Source of the DNA: Gnetum montanum
Lineage: Eukaryota > Streptophyta > Gnetopsida > Gnetales > Gnetaceae
Direction of reading: 5' to 3'
NCBI GenBank assembly: GCA_015680685.1
Contig: MNCI01030164.1
Span: 68,841 to 132,840 of the forward strand
DNA length: 64,000 nucleotides
The first letter of the stretch is position 1, and every line of letters begins with the position of its first letter. Shown piece after piece: positions 35,692 through 47,177 of the stretch. The notes beneath the pieces were generated by a model. The model had not been told where the DNA came from. It saw nothing but the letters and a program-made list of their open reading frames with translations, and searched no databases. The position numbers and the translations under genes were made by a program.

Positions 35692-36019
35692 ATGGTGCTA
35701 GTTATCTAGATTATTTATATCATACATGATCACTATAAACACATTAATGAACTATCTTTGAAAAAATACTAAGTCATACACATCATACACCAACAACAAT
35801 GTCTCTTTTACAAGTGATAATGCATCATTTGAAGAGAACATTCATTGGAGAACCAATGAGATATATGTTGAAGAAAACTAGAGTGACCAACCTCATGTGT
35901 GCATTTCATATGTTCATGACCACCTTGACTACACTTAAGGACTACATTCACCTAAGGTAGACAACCCTAGAGAAGATGAAGTAAGTCCTTGACTAGGGAA
36001 GGCCTCAAGGCCTAGGACC

Positions 36020-38530
36020 TTCTCAAAACTTGAAAAAGATAAATTAAGCGACCATGGTGAATACTATAGAAGCCATGGAGACTCTCCTAGTTCCTCATCT
36101 TCCTCTTCATCTTCAATGTCTAGTTCTAATAAAGATGAACATAGGTATAGAGATCAAGCTCCACTATGGGATCAAAATAAGAATAGAAATCAAACCTAAG
36201 GGTAAAATCAAGGACATCAAAATGAACATAGATAAAATCATCATAATTAAACAAATAGAAATAGAAATTTTCACCATGACATGTCTAATGATAGTGAGCC
36301 CTTGTTGGTCACTAAGATCTTGATGTAGATCATAGAGGTAATTAAAATACCCCATAGGCATCACAAGGAAAGTTGCATCAAAAGTGTTGATATGAATAAC
36401 ATCCCTAAATTTGTGGGAGGCTATGATTTTGATCCACAACATCACTTACAAGTCTTCCATGATGCCTGTGCCTTGCAAAATATCAAAAATAATTGGCAAA
36501 AACTTAAGCTATTTCCTAGGATACTAAAAGATGAAGCTAAAAGTTGGTATAGATTGTTGGAACCAAGTTTCATCCACCAATGGTCTACAATGGTAGAACT
36601 TTTCAATGAAAAATACCAAACCTATGCAAGAGTGTCCAACCTAAGAAAAAAATCCAAGGATGGAAGCAATAAAATCATGAACCCTTAGATGTGGCCTTAG
36701 ATAGATACTATTCGCTACTACATAGATGTCCCAGTTATGATTTCTCTCAAAAAGAGCAACTTTTCCACACCATAGATGGGCTTCGTAATGAAATAAGGGA
36801 GACCCTTGGGATGTATGCTCAAGGTCAATTATATGAACTAAAAGCCCATTAGATACAAAGGCTAATCAAGCAAGTGGAAAAAGAAGAAGGAGACCTATGT
36901 AAATGAAAGAATATAGAAGAAAATAATAGGGATCCAACTCTTCAAAGAAAAAAGGTTCATATCTATGATGAGGAAAAAGAGGTAACTCTCAATGAGGTGA
37001 TTTCACAACAAACCTTGCCATTGCAACAATCTCTTGATGAACTCCAAGAAAAGCTAGATAAAATGTCAAATTGGATAAATTAAAATTCTACAACTTTTGT
37101 AGAAACTGTAGAGAAGAAGGTAATATAAAATGAATTAAGAAACAGCTAGGAACACTTATCTACAAATAGCAAAAATGGCTGTAGAAGAAGAGACTATAGA
37201 CTCAACCACAGAAAAAGATGATGGATGTGACATTTTCCTATAAGGTCCATTGCCTAATCATGTTAAATCTACATGAGTATTTGGATTTTTCATTGAATCC
37301 CAAGTTTGTACAAGAGCAAATGCCTAAGAAATTACCTTTCTCAGAAGATAATTATAGATAGTTCTATTATCAACCATACCATCCTAGTGGGACTTCTTAC
37401 CAGCCTCAACACTATCATCCAACATAGTGGCAAAACCCACAGTCATCTAGGAGACCATGATTAAACTAGCACTACCCTTACTACCAGCTAAACCTATATG
37501 GATATAACAACTTTTTTCCTTGAGTGGTTCTACTTTCTCTAATTCAAATTGCTACTATCACTCTCCTGAATATTATCAACCTATGACATCTTCTAAAGGA
37601 TCACCATCTCACATCTCTCATCCTTCATCATATCCTCAATATTCTCATACTTCCCTCTATCATATGTCACCACCACCAACATAGGAAGATTCAACACCAC
37701 AACATCAATGAGAAAATGCTATTGGTGCTACAAACATACACAAAAATGCTAGTAGATCTGCACTACAATCTTGGAAATGTCCTTTCTTTAGAATTGTTTC
37801 CATGCATAAGCACAACACTTGTGGACCTACTAACTCATCCAAACTAGCACAATGCCAATCAAGTGAAACATCTTTCCTTCCACAACCAATGTCCTCTAAT
37901 CCTACACAAAGACCAACATTCATCATTACTCCAACACCTGACAAAAGTTATGAATTTAGCATTGTGGATAGACAACAGAATCTATGCATTACTACTAATA
38001 GTAAAGGGTGCATTTGGAGGCCAAAAAGTCACAATATTAACACAGCCCACAACAAAGTTTAGGAGCAAGTGTGTGAGCAAAAACCAATCCACATAGTAGC
38101 CACTAAACCAGAAGACATCTAGTGGCTTGAAAATGACAATATAAAACTATTTCAAAGATGCATGAAGGCAACTAATCTACTTATTAATTCTAGACATAAG
38201 AAAATTAACCAAAAAGAGGAATTAGACATAGATATCTTACACTTTCATTATACACCAAAAAAGGATATTAAACATGGAGACCCAAGAATTAAAATAGAAA
38301 ATCAAGAAAAAGAAGCAAACACATATGGACCTTCAAAAATAGAAATACCCAAGTCCAGATGAAGATACATCTCTAAATGATCCAAACAAGACTATCATCA
38401 ATGATAGATGTACTACCACAAGATTAATTAAATCAATAATAGTGATAAATGGAAAACCAATGGTGTATAACTAGGGGATTGTGCAGTCCATCTCCCAAAT
38501 GTGTAGCCATAAGATTAGTCATGGGGGAGA
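36020..38530 (+). pseudogene. Decayed gag protein of element A
   Basis: The capsid-type domain reads MNNIPKFVGGYDFDPQHHLQ (36392 on), LFPRILKDEAKSWYRLLEPS (about 36510-36570), and NEKYQTYAR. After a frameshift comes LLHRCPSYDFSQKEQLFHTI (about 36717-36776), then GMYAQGQLYEL. The W-Y-x-L and F-x-G-L blocks are typical of plant gypsy gag (Retrotrans_gag). A coiled-coil segment LPLQQSLDELQEKLDKMSNW follows (about 37020-37080). The protein seems to end VINGKPMVYN...SHKISHGGD (about 38455-38535), matching the end of the element B polyprotein. B has protease before this ending; A does not show it. Confidence 0.75.
38517..38527 (+). promoter_or_regulatory. Internal PPT-like AGTCATGGGGG, first copy in element A
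   Basis: An exact 11-mer copy of the 3' PPT at 40682-40692, placed at the end of the gag frame where it also encodes the SHGGD ending. The same arrangement is seen in element B (6035-6045). Confidence 0.5.
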
Positions 38531-38539
38531 TGCTCCATT

Positions 38540-40681
38540 ATAGTTAAAGAACTAATAAGTGTTTTTCACTTTTTTTTATTTTACAATTTCTTATCATTTT
38601 TCTATTTTTTCAAAAAAATTCTGATTCTTAATATGTTTTGCATTTCTTAATATTTTTCTCTTCTTTATATTTTTCTAATTTTTTAAGTCATTTCCTTTAT
38701 GTTTTATGAATGAATTTTATATTTCTGTTAATAATATTGCCAAGTCATGATGTAGAAGTCAACGCTATGTGTTGGGTTTTTGTTCTATGCTATCAAGATG
38801 ATTAGATAAGTAATCGTGTAAAGTAGTGAGACCACCTCATCCATCCCTCTAGTTCTTTAAATAAAAGGTATTTTTCATGAAAAAAATTTGATTCTTATTT
38901 CATGAAACTAAAATTAATTAATGATCATTATACCTTGAAGAAAGAGGAAATGACCAAGTGGGAATGGTAAGGGTGTGACATCAAGGGGATTTGTTGGATT
39001 TTCTTCTTGTCTTCCTTTGTGTGGTTTATGACTTCTCTTGGAACGTATCATCACTCTTTTGTCAACCAATAAAAAGGAAGCTTTTTCTTTGCATGGTGTG
39101 ATTCCCATTTCAAAAAAAATACAAAATAAAAAATAAAATAAAAAAAGAGAGAAGAGAAAAAACAATAATGAAAATTCAGAGCACACCCCTTAGTTAAAAT
39201 AATGTACTATAAGCACTAGTTATGGGGCTAGAAAGACATGTTATCCATGCCTAAAGATGCCCCTCTAACTAAGGCCCTTCCTTTCTTATTCTCTTTTCTT
39301 CTCTGTTTGGAATGATGATTATTCTTTGAAGTGGTTGTAGACTCATGGTGGTAGGCAAGAGGGAACACATCAATGCAAGGTTACTATTCATGGTATGGAC
39401 TTGGTCTAAACTTGGACAGATAGGAATGTGGATCATTTTAATTGCATTTTTCACAAGAACCTATTGTGGACATGGTCAAGTACCTTACATCTCGATCTCT
39501 GCAATCCCTTCTCATCCCATTATTCACCTCACTATTGCATATGATTATTAGCCTTTTCATTTTCTGTAGTATATCACAATGTCACAACCATGATAGTTGT
39601 CTATTGTTTGGAACAAAGGAATGGTCTACATTTAACTTCTTGGGTGCCCATGAACATCTATAGAAGCAGTTATGTAAGGGAATTCTATTAGGAGCCTGCT
39701 TCTTGCATAACTTTTATTGATTATGGATTTGAACTAACATTCACATATTCTAGAACATCAATGATAGTTTCTCTGAATTTATGCATAATTTTGGGACTAC
39801 TTCTCATTGCTTTTAATTACTTTTTTACTATTTTCCTATTTTTCTATTAAAATATCTTCCAAGTTCAATATTTCTTGGTCATTTCTAAATCAAACCTTTG
39901 GTTTCAATTATTTGAAAACTTGTTTCATTCAAGAGTTACACCTATTAGTCATGGGGGCTAGGGATGTCCACTTTGAAATTTTGAAATTTTTCTAACATCC
40001 TATTTTCAAACATCATGGTAACTAATAGTAACTAATCAAAATAATGTGAACAACTTCATGATTTTAGTTAGCTCATAGCCTTGGTCATAGTATGCTATCA
40101 TCACCTTGTGCGTAAATGAAAACTAAGGGATCTAAAAAGGGTTAATTATTAAGGAGAATTTACCAAAAATAATGTTGATCCTTTGGTGACTATAGGTGAT
40201 GCTAAAAGAAATGCCTAAGGAAGAAGGTATTTTGCTAGGCATGGAAATGAAGTCAAGAGAGGGACAATGAATGATATGCTCATGAACAAATTGTAGCACA
40301 TACAAGATAGACGCTCAAGCATTGCAGGTTTGCTAGATCCATGGGATGATGGGAAGAAATTTCAGTTCATCTTTCAAGAATGTTACATATAACCAAAGAA
40401 GCATCAACATAACAATATAGGTTAGAAGTCTAACACTACTAGTGGCAATAAGAAGGATCATCTTCATCAAATTCTTGAAGACCTCTATAAATTTTATAAT
40501 CTTTAAAGTGTATCTAGTATTTTTTTCGCTTTATCATTTTTTTGCATCCAATCAAATAAAATTGTGTAATGCGGCAATTAGAGTTAGTTAGTTGTTAGTG
40601 TTAGTTAATAATTCCATACCTTTCCAATTTTGTAAAGAAAGTTTAGCCTTATCCCATTAACTCAAGGACAAGTTTTTACTC
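38540..40681 (+). other. 3' untranslated region of element A
   Basis: There is no protein-like frame. Blocks 38955-38995 and 39220-39260 match element B (5504-5541 and 5307-5335, inverted), showing a conserved non-coding 3' region in the family. A second internal PPT-like 11-mer lies at 39947-39957. Confidence 0.6.
39947..39957 (+). promoter_or_regulatory. Internal PPT-like AGTCATGGGGG, second copy in element A
   Basis: The exact 11-mer is followed by CTAGGGATG. Element B has GTCATGGGGGTAGGGGG at 3262-3283 (minus) in the comparable place. Confidence 0.45.
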
Positions 40682-40694
40682 AGTCATGGGGGTA
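40682..40694 (+). promoter_or_regulatory. 3' polypurine tract of element A
   Basis: AGTCATGGGGGTA lies directly before the TGATGAATCA start of the 3' LTR. Confidence 0.75.
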
Positions 40695-41695
40695 TGATGA
40701 ATCATCAGTTGACTAGGTTATCTAATAAAAAGTCAACTTTTTGGTTGGCTACGATATCCTAGCCTCGATAACAAGGCTATAATAACAAAGCCTTGATAAC
40801 AAGGCCCCAATAACAAGGCCCTAATAACAAGTCTTTAATATCAAGGCCCCATCGATGAGGCCTTGTTGATGTAGCCTTGTTGATGCATCATTACATGCAC
40901 TGATGAGGCCTCGTTAACATAGCCTAGCAATAAAATCTATAAATAAGTGCTCATAGCCATGTTTATGCAATTATTTGGTTAATAAAGTGGCAAAACTATT
41001 GTAGTTTTATTCTATAATATTAGAGAATAGTTAGTGAGTGCTTGCACTATGGATCTGACTTAGTTGTATAGTGTCTTATTCAAGTCGCAATGTACTTGGA
41101 CACATTCCATGAATGGCAATAAGATTGAGATTTATTCTAATTCACTATAACACTTTGACTTGGATTAAATTTACTTTTAATGTAATTCATATGTCATGTA
41201 CTTAGTTAATATTTACTTTTCCATGCATGTTAATGAATTGGTGGAATGAGTGTGACCAGTTTCAAGCATAAACATGTATTCACTTGGTAATTCCAATAGT
41301 GTTATTGCTTGGTTTGCCTAGTAGCATAGTGCTTGGTAATCCCAGTAGTGGATACATGGGTTCAAGATGTGTACAGTAAGCTGAAAACGAATACTCACCA
41401 CATATAGGCTAGTTTAGAATTTACTTTCCATTATTAATTAGTTTAAATAAATGATTTCTTTATTATCGTTAAGAGTAGCATAAGGCTAAAACAACATCAA
41501 GAATCATATGACTCACTTTGGACTAAATCATACGTGATAAAGCTACTAGTAGTCCAAGTGGGAAGATAGCAAACTATGATCAAGGCATAACAATCTAGAT
41601 GCTACAACTAATCCCAACCATGGAATTTAACCGGATTATGTGTGAATGCTTGTGATTCATATAGTTGGATGTAGGGGGTACCTCACTGCTTATCA
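40695..41695 (+). repeat. 3' LTR of element A
   Basis: 1001 bp, TGATGAATCATCA to CTTATCA. It carries a TATA-like CTATAAATAAGTGCTC at about 40936-40951 and the expanded ATAACAAGGCC repeat at 40765-40850. Confidence 0.88.
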
Positions 41696-41989
41696 ATGAT
41701 GTCAACATGTTCATGAGCTCTTTGTCTCTATCCATTCATCTTTTTAAAAATTCTTAAAATTTGGACATAGATCTAAAATTTTGTATAGAAGATTCTAATA
41801 TCATGTCTATCCATCTTTAAATTGATCTAGGAGGTAAGGACTTATACTAGGTTTCTACATGCTTGATGAAGGTGAGTGGAAAAAACTGTAACTTCTAGCA
41901 ATTGCACAGACATACTTCGAAATAGCAAGCACTATGAAAGGATTGCATATAAAGCTATAGGTCATCATTGATATACCAATGTAGCACCT

Positions 41990-43090
41990 AAAAAAATTGA
42001 TGTTGAAGATTCGAAAAATTTCAGCACGAAATAATTTTAACTTCAAATACATGGGCCTCACAAAGAGGATCCAAAGCATCATGGATAGTCTTGTCAATCA
42101 TTGAGGGACTTGTAAATATATTATTTGTGTGTAATAAAATTTTGAATATATTAAAAGATAGTGGACATGATATCTCTGAGTGCAAAGAAATGTAAAGCAA
42201 AATGTGGAAAATTAATAAAACTACAAGGTTGTATTAAAATGATGAAAAACTCATGAAAAAAAAGTTGAGAGAACATAAGTTTTGAAATTTTAATGATCAA
42301 GAGCTTAAAGGAAAATGCTTGAAACTTAATATAGCTAGCAGGATGTGTTCTGCAATTAGATTTATCCTCGATGATCCTATATGATTTTCCCTTTGAACTT
42401 TTCTCATAACTAGTTTCATCTAAAATTTTAATCTTTGCTGGGGAGAAGATGGTTGTTAACTTTTGGATATCTACACTACTCTAAAAGTCTAAGGGTCAAT
42501 CTCGATGCAAATTTGCCAAAAAGTCCTCACAATGAAATAGATCTTTATTTAAATAAACATTTGTTCTTTGATTTGTTGTTAAGAATCCTACCATGATTGT
42601 TAATAGAATTTGGGTAAATTTCACTATACCTGGAACAACACCATGTAGCATATGAATAGTTTTATCTATTTTTTTCTCTCCATATGTTTCCTTTATATGT
42701 TTTTTAGAATATAGAATTTTCATGTCTAGCATATGAAATTAAGAGCCAAATCTTGCATGTTGTCTTTGTAGGTTTTCTAGTTTATAGAACTACAATGCCA
42801 GTGTACAAGGCTAACATATCAAATATTATAGCTTTTGAAGCACCTTTAACCTCCTCAAGCTAGCATACATGGATTTTCCAGCTTCCACAAGCTAGGATGT
42901 ATGAGATTTACTGTGTATGGGTTGCACATCTCATGTTTTACATTAAAGAATATCTTAAATCCTAATAATACAAGGTCATAATGCAAGATTTTGGAGAAAA
43001 TAAGGATATTGTATCTACCTTTATTTTTCCACCAAATTACAAAGAATTTTGGCTATGGGCTATAACATGAACTTTCTTTGGGATGTTTCA
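41990..43090 (-). repeat. 3' LTR of a C-like element (left edge uncertain)
   Basis: It matches 57965-59085 in the same orientation over about 1.1 kb. On the minus strand it starts TGAAACATCCC at 43090, preceded by AAAGAGGGGCAAA as PPT. The lower edge is unclear; 41696-41989 shows no feature. Confidence 0.6.
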
Positions 43091-44589
43091 TTTGCCCCTC
43101 TTTGTTAATTTTTTGAGGATTAACTCGAGAGACATCAATGAAGAATGTCAAACACTACAACAAGTTTATCACCAATGCTTTCTCTCCACACTTGATTTGA
43201 TACCTGTTGAATCCTACCTAGGAGTGCTCATGATGAGGTGTGAAAAGTTTGGGATGTGATCAATGGCTATAATGATTAATGGGAAATGGTCATTTTGGCT
43301 AATAATAAATTCCAAAAGTTGATTTCATGGCAAAGACATGACTATGATATGTGAATCTATTGAAAGGGTCTACATGCTTTGTGCTCAAACTACTAGTTAC
43401 TCGATGATGTTTTGGATGAACCAGCACTTCATCCTTGGGCTTCTTCAACCATTGGGCTCTTTTTCTTTTGTTTTAGAATCACTTGTTTCTCCTTAGGCTA
43501 CATTGACCTCTTGGCTTTCTTAGCATTTTCTCCCTTTCCATTTTTTTTTGGTGTGAAATCTTCATTAGGTTTCATTGCCAAAGTAGGATTTTATTTTCTT
43601 ACTAAATGAGATGTATTACATCCAATGAACTTAATTGGAGTACACTAAATCTTGTTTCATTTTCTCATTGAACAAGATGTGTTACATTCAATGAATTTTA
43701 TTTGTGAAGCATGCAAAGGAAGATGTCACATGGCCATAGTGCCTAAGTATCAAACATTGGTTTTCATTGTTATTATCGTAAGAAAGGTTATACTTCAGCT
43801 ATGGGGACATGACTGAGGAGGGGAAATGGAAGTGATGTGAGGTAAGTACTCTTGGCATAGTTAGACAATCTAAGGAATATTTTGCATCGAGATCATGTGA
43901 TAACTCACTATTGCAATGAGTTGCATCCTTATGATGACTTCAAGCTTCATCATACAAGCACAACTTTAAGGAAACAAGAAAACAAGTCAAAGAATACATG
44001 TTATTACAAGAGACTGCATAAGGCCACATGAGATAATAAGTAGAATATAGGCCACCATAGGTTATAATTGGTACAACATGAGAGATTTTTATTTTATTTC
44101 ACATATTTATACAAAGTTTGCAATTCCTTGAGATGCCAAAAATAGATATTAGGTCATGTAGGCTTACTTATTGTAAGCCATAAGAGTTGTCAACACCATT
44201 CATATGTCTAAACCTATAAACAAAGTCCAACAACACTAAAAGTAAATATGTTAATGTTAGATGTAATTAAGGTCATGCGAAGGCTTTCATGTTTCCTTGC
44301 AAGGATTTGATGATGTCTTAAGCAAGCCAGGTTCTAGTGGGAAACTTGGTTTTAGAGTTTTCTCCTCACCATCGTTGGAATTCAATTACGGAATTCTCTA
44401 CAATGTTTCCAACTTCAAGATCAATGGCAATTAGGACACTCCAAAGCATTGAGGCTATATGGCCAAAGGCTCTCATGGACTAGGCTTAGGCATTGAAAGT
44501 CAACTTGATCAAACAACGTTACAAGAAGGGTCTACTTAGGCTTAAAGGCTAGTCAAATTACTTCCTCATCTCCATAGCTTAACCTTGCA

Positions 44590-45050
44590 TGTCAACATAA
44601 GCATATCAAGTAACATCAGCATGATAAAATAGGTAAACAATATTAAAATAATGCAAAATATGATAAAATAAGACCAAACAAGGTCAAAACAAAGTAAAAT
44701 GAGGCTAAACAAGGCAAGGTAGGGTCACTAATAGGCAAAACAAGGTAAAATAAGGTGATAATAAAGAGAAATATGTCTAAATAAGGTTAAAACATTGTCA
44801 AAACACAATAACATGAGGTAGAACAAGGTTAAAACAAAATAAAAATATGGCAAACTTGGTTAAGCAAGGTCAAAATAGTATTAATTAATTAGATCAATAT
44901 TTCTTTTCAATCATTTTGTATTTGAAATAGGCAAAAATTTAATAAAATAGACTACAAATTGTCAAAATTAGGAAACAAGAAGCTATAAATTCTTAAAATT
45001 AAGAAAAATAGGCTTTAAATTGTTAAATTAATAGGTTTTCATTGTCAAAC
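44590..45050 (-). repeat. AAGGTCAAAACAAGG-type cryptic repeats
   Basis: Imperfect short repeats, the inverted counterpart of the element C leader at 12250-13260. Confidence 0.5.
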
Positions 45051-45258
45051 CAGTTTAGAAAAGCCAAAAATTACTATTTCCTAGCGTGTAGAAGCCATGG
45101 TCAATTTCAAGTCCAAATTCAATGTATCTAGTTAATTTTCTAGCCATTTTTCTCACATGTAGCATATGAAAAGAAAATAAAAAATTCTCTTTGTTTTATT
45201 TTTAATTTCATGTTTTTATGTGTTCATATGTAAGTTCTTTCATACATCACCATAGCTT

Positions 45259-45390
45259 ACTTAAGTTGGGTTTTTAACATGTAAATTACAAATAGTAACT
45301 TCCATGTGTATTAATACTCTCTTCATACTTAAGCTGGGCTTTTAACATGTGAATTAAAATAGTAACTTCCATGTGTATTAATATCCTCTT
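45259..45390 (+). repeat. Two tandem 68-bp units
   Basis: ACTTAAGTTGGGTTTTTAAC at 45259 recurs as ACTTAAGCTGGGCTTTTAAC at 45327, both followed by AGTAACTTCCATGTGTATTA. Confidence 0.8.
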
Positions 45391-45430
45391 CGGACGCTAC
45401 CATAGCGTTCTTCGGACGCTACCATAGCGT
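45389..45430 (+). repeat. 22-bp direct repeat with CGCTACCATAGCG inverted repeat
   Basis: TTCGGACGCTACCATAGCGT occurs at 45389 and 45411. Each holds 5-bp arms CGCTA/TAGCG around CCA. The TAGCGT hexamer also clusters at 53655-54135. Confidence 0.8.
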
Positions 45431-45473
45431 ATAACCATACACCATGTGAAGTTGTGAGTTAAAATAGAAATTT

Positions 45474-46449
45474 TTATGTTTTCTTACATATTTCGTTCGA
45501 CGGCAGATGGGGAAGTTCTTGTGCAGTCGTGAGGGTGTCTTTGGTGCCAGCGAGAGTTTTGACAGCATCAGCAGCGGCGTGGTGTGGCCGGGATGAAGGG
45601 CACGTGGCAGGTGGATGGTGGCAGCAGCGGCAGAGGTCTGGCAGTGACGCAGGATGCTCCAGATGTGGATGATTGCAGCGATCGCCAACAATCTTTGTGG
45701 CAAGGACCTGGATGCCTGATCCTTCCAAAGGCAGTAATCTGTGGTAAGTATTTACAATGATATGTCCCTTTGTTTCATCATATTCAGCACTTTTGTTTGC
45801 CCGCTATAGTTGGTACCACATACTCATATCTTCCCACGCCAACGGAGAGCAACCTGTATAAATGGCTAAAGGTTTCTCCGGCTCTTCCAAAGAAGAAGCA
45901 CTGTACAATGGACATTGAGCATCACCAAGGACCTGTTGAACCTCTTTGCCACTATGAATCTTCAAGCCATATAACAGTTCCTCGCTCAAGTTTCCCTGTT
46001 TCTTGGACATTCCTTTTATTGGGTTCTCTCTCTTCTTGAATTTCAACTATTTCCCCAAAAGAATGGCCAGCTCGATTGTGATGGACATACTTATCGCCAT
46101 TTTCCTGTACTTCAAGAAGTTGCCGCTCTGCTCGTCTCTACTTCAACCTATTTTTACACTCTGCGGCAAGCTCTGAAACAAATTTTGCCAGCAATCCTCT
46201 ACGCTCAACAATATAGTTAACCATAGCCAGCAGAAGCTGATGAGTTTCAACTTCACCCCAATTGGCATTACCAAGTCCGTTCCAAACCTGATCAAAAGAA
46301 GAAACAGTGACATCTGCATGATTCTAGATCCATTCTATTGCACAACCACATACATTGTTAACATTGATGTCCATCTTACTATATTACCTCTAAGCCTCAA
46401 AACACCTCCAAATTGATAGTCAACAAGAAGAACATATGCAGAATTGCTG
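45474..46449 (-). pseudogene. 3' half of a degraded host gene (kinase-superfamily-annotated plant protein)
   Basis: Minus strand, directly after the copia insertion: SNSAYVLLVDYQFGG (about 46445-46400), then after a frameshift NNVCGCAIEW (about 46365-46335) and VWNGLGNANWGEVETHQLLL (about 46290-46230). RAGHSFGEIVEIQEERE (about 46075-46025) follows, then LAIYTGCSPLAWEDMSMWYQ (about 45865-45810). After a TAG comes RANKSAEYDE, and finally GDRCNHPHLEHPASL (about 45690-45645). From memory, these blocks occur in this order in a conserved, poorly characterised land-plant family often annotated as protein kinase superfamily. Stops include TAG replacing Trp and Gln codons. No kinase motifs are visible because the copy decays before that region. 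Confidence 0.6.
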
Positions 46450-46885
46450 TGTAAGAAAATAATTGTGCAAAAAAACTAGATTGCACAAGCAAATAGAACT
46501 AACATCCAGCCATTGATGTCTTCAATTAATCTTGGCATTCAGATTTTTCTTTCACACTGATGCTCTGCAACAATGGTGTATGCAATCTTTAAGCATCTAT
46601 GAAAAGGCTCAGAACTGCAATCCTGTTGTGATTCCTTGGTGACTTTATTCTCCCATCAAAAATGAATTTATAGACCACAAAATCAGTTACCATGAGAAAA
46701 ATTTGAAAACTAAGAGACCCAAAACCCATCTAGATGTGGACACCACCCCAATGCCAACACAAAAACATGTTATCCGTTATTGAATATGGAGACCACTTTA
46801 TGGGATATGGAGGCCATCTTAACACCAATGCAGAAATGAGGAAGCATGTTATCAACAATGCATAAATGCGTTGACGTGGATTACA
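46450..46885 (-). repeat. 3' LTR of the copia element
   Basis: TGTAAGAAAATAATTGTG at the left and GTGGATTACA at the right. In element orientation it runs TGTAATCC...TTCTTACA, 436 bp. It aligns with 51900-52382. Confidence 0.88.
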
Positions 46886-46900
46886 ATCTCCCACTTGGTC
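46886..46900 (-). promoter_or_regulatory. PPT of the copia element
   Basis: The minus strand reads GACCAAGTGGGAGAT directly before the LTR start TGTAATCC. AAGTGGGAGA-type tracts are usual in plant copia elements. Confidence 0.75.
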
Positions 46901-47177
46901 TCCATATTTAATCAAATATAGATTTCAAAAAATAAATGCATGAATCATGGCGATAGTTCTGCTCAATGTAAGTATTATCTTCCATATATTACAATATATT
47001 ATCTCTCAAAACTTAATTTCTTATATTGTAACTTAACTTTATGAATAAACTCAATGTTCATTCTAGGTCCTGCCATATGTGTATTTTTCTTTAATAACTA
47101 TATGCACAAACTATACGAAAAAATAGCATAACTGAATAAGAGTTTCATTAAAACTACAAAATTGTATGTACAACAAA

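Larger units (their letters stand above)
34738..41695 (+). mobile_element. Element A: complete gag-only LTR retrotransposon (TR-GAG-like)
   Basis: A 6.96-kb unit with both LTRs, PBS, gag frame, internal PPT-like sites and 3' PPT. Outside flanks ACAAT (34733-34737) and ATGAT (41696-41700) match at 3 of 5 bases, a plausible decayed target duplication. The internal 5.0 kb holds only a gag-type protein, with no visible protease, RT, RNase H or integrase. It would have needed enzymes from another element. Confidence 0.78.
41990..45250 (-). mobile_element. Internally deleted C-like element
   Basis: Bases 43091-44180 match, inverted, 16770-17850 of element C. Bases 44320-45050 match, inverted, 12240-13560. 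The intervening C sequence, which is the whole pol region, is missing here, so the copy keeps LTR-leader and 3' untranslated parts only. An upstream LTR remnant (45060-45250) seems truncated at the 68-bp tandem repeat. Confidence 0.5.

Noticed and set aside
36392-36688. Possible intact host gene because of its clean 98-codon frame
   Set aside because: It matches the gag of element B and lies between the LTRs of element A.
45770-46039. Plus-strand ORF of 89 codons
   Set aside because: It is the complement of the host gene copy, whose minus-strand frames carry recognisable blocks.
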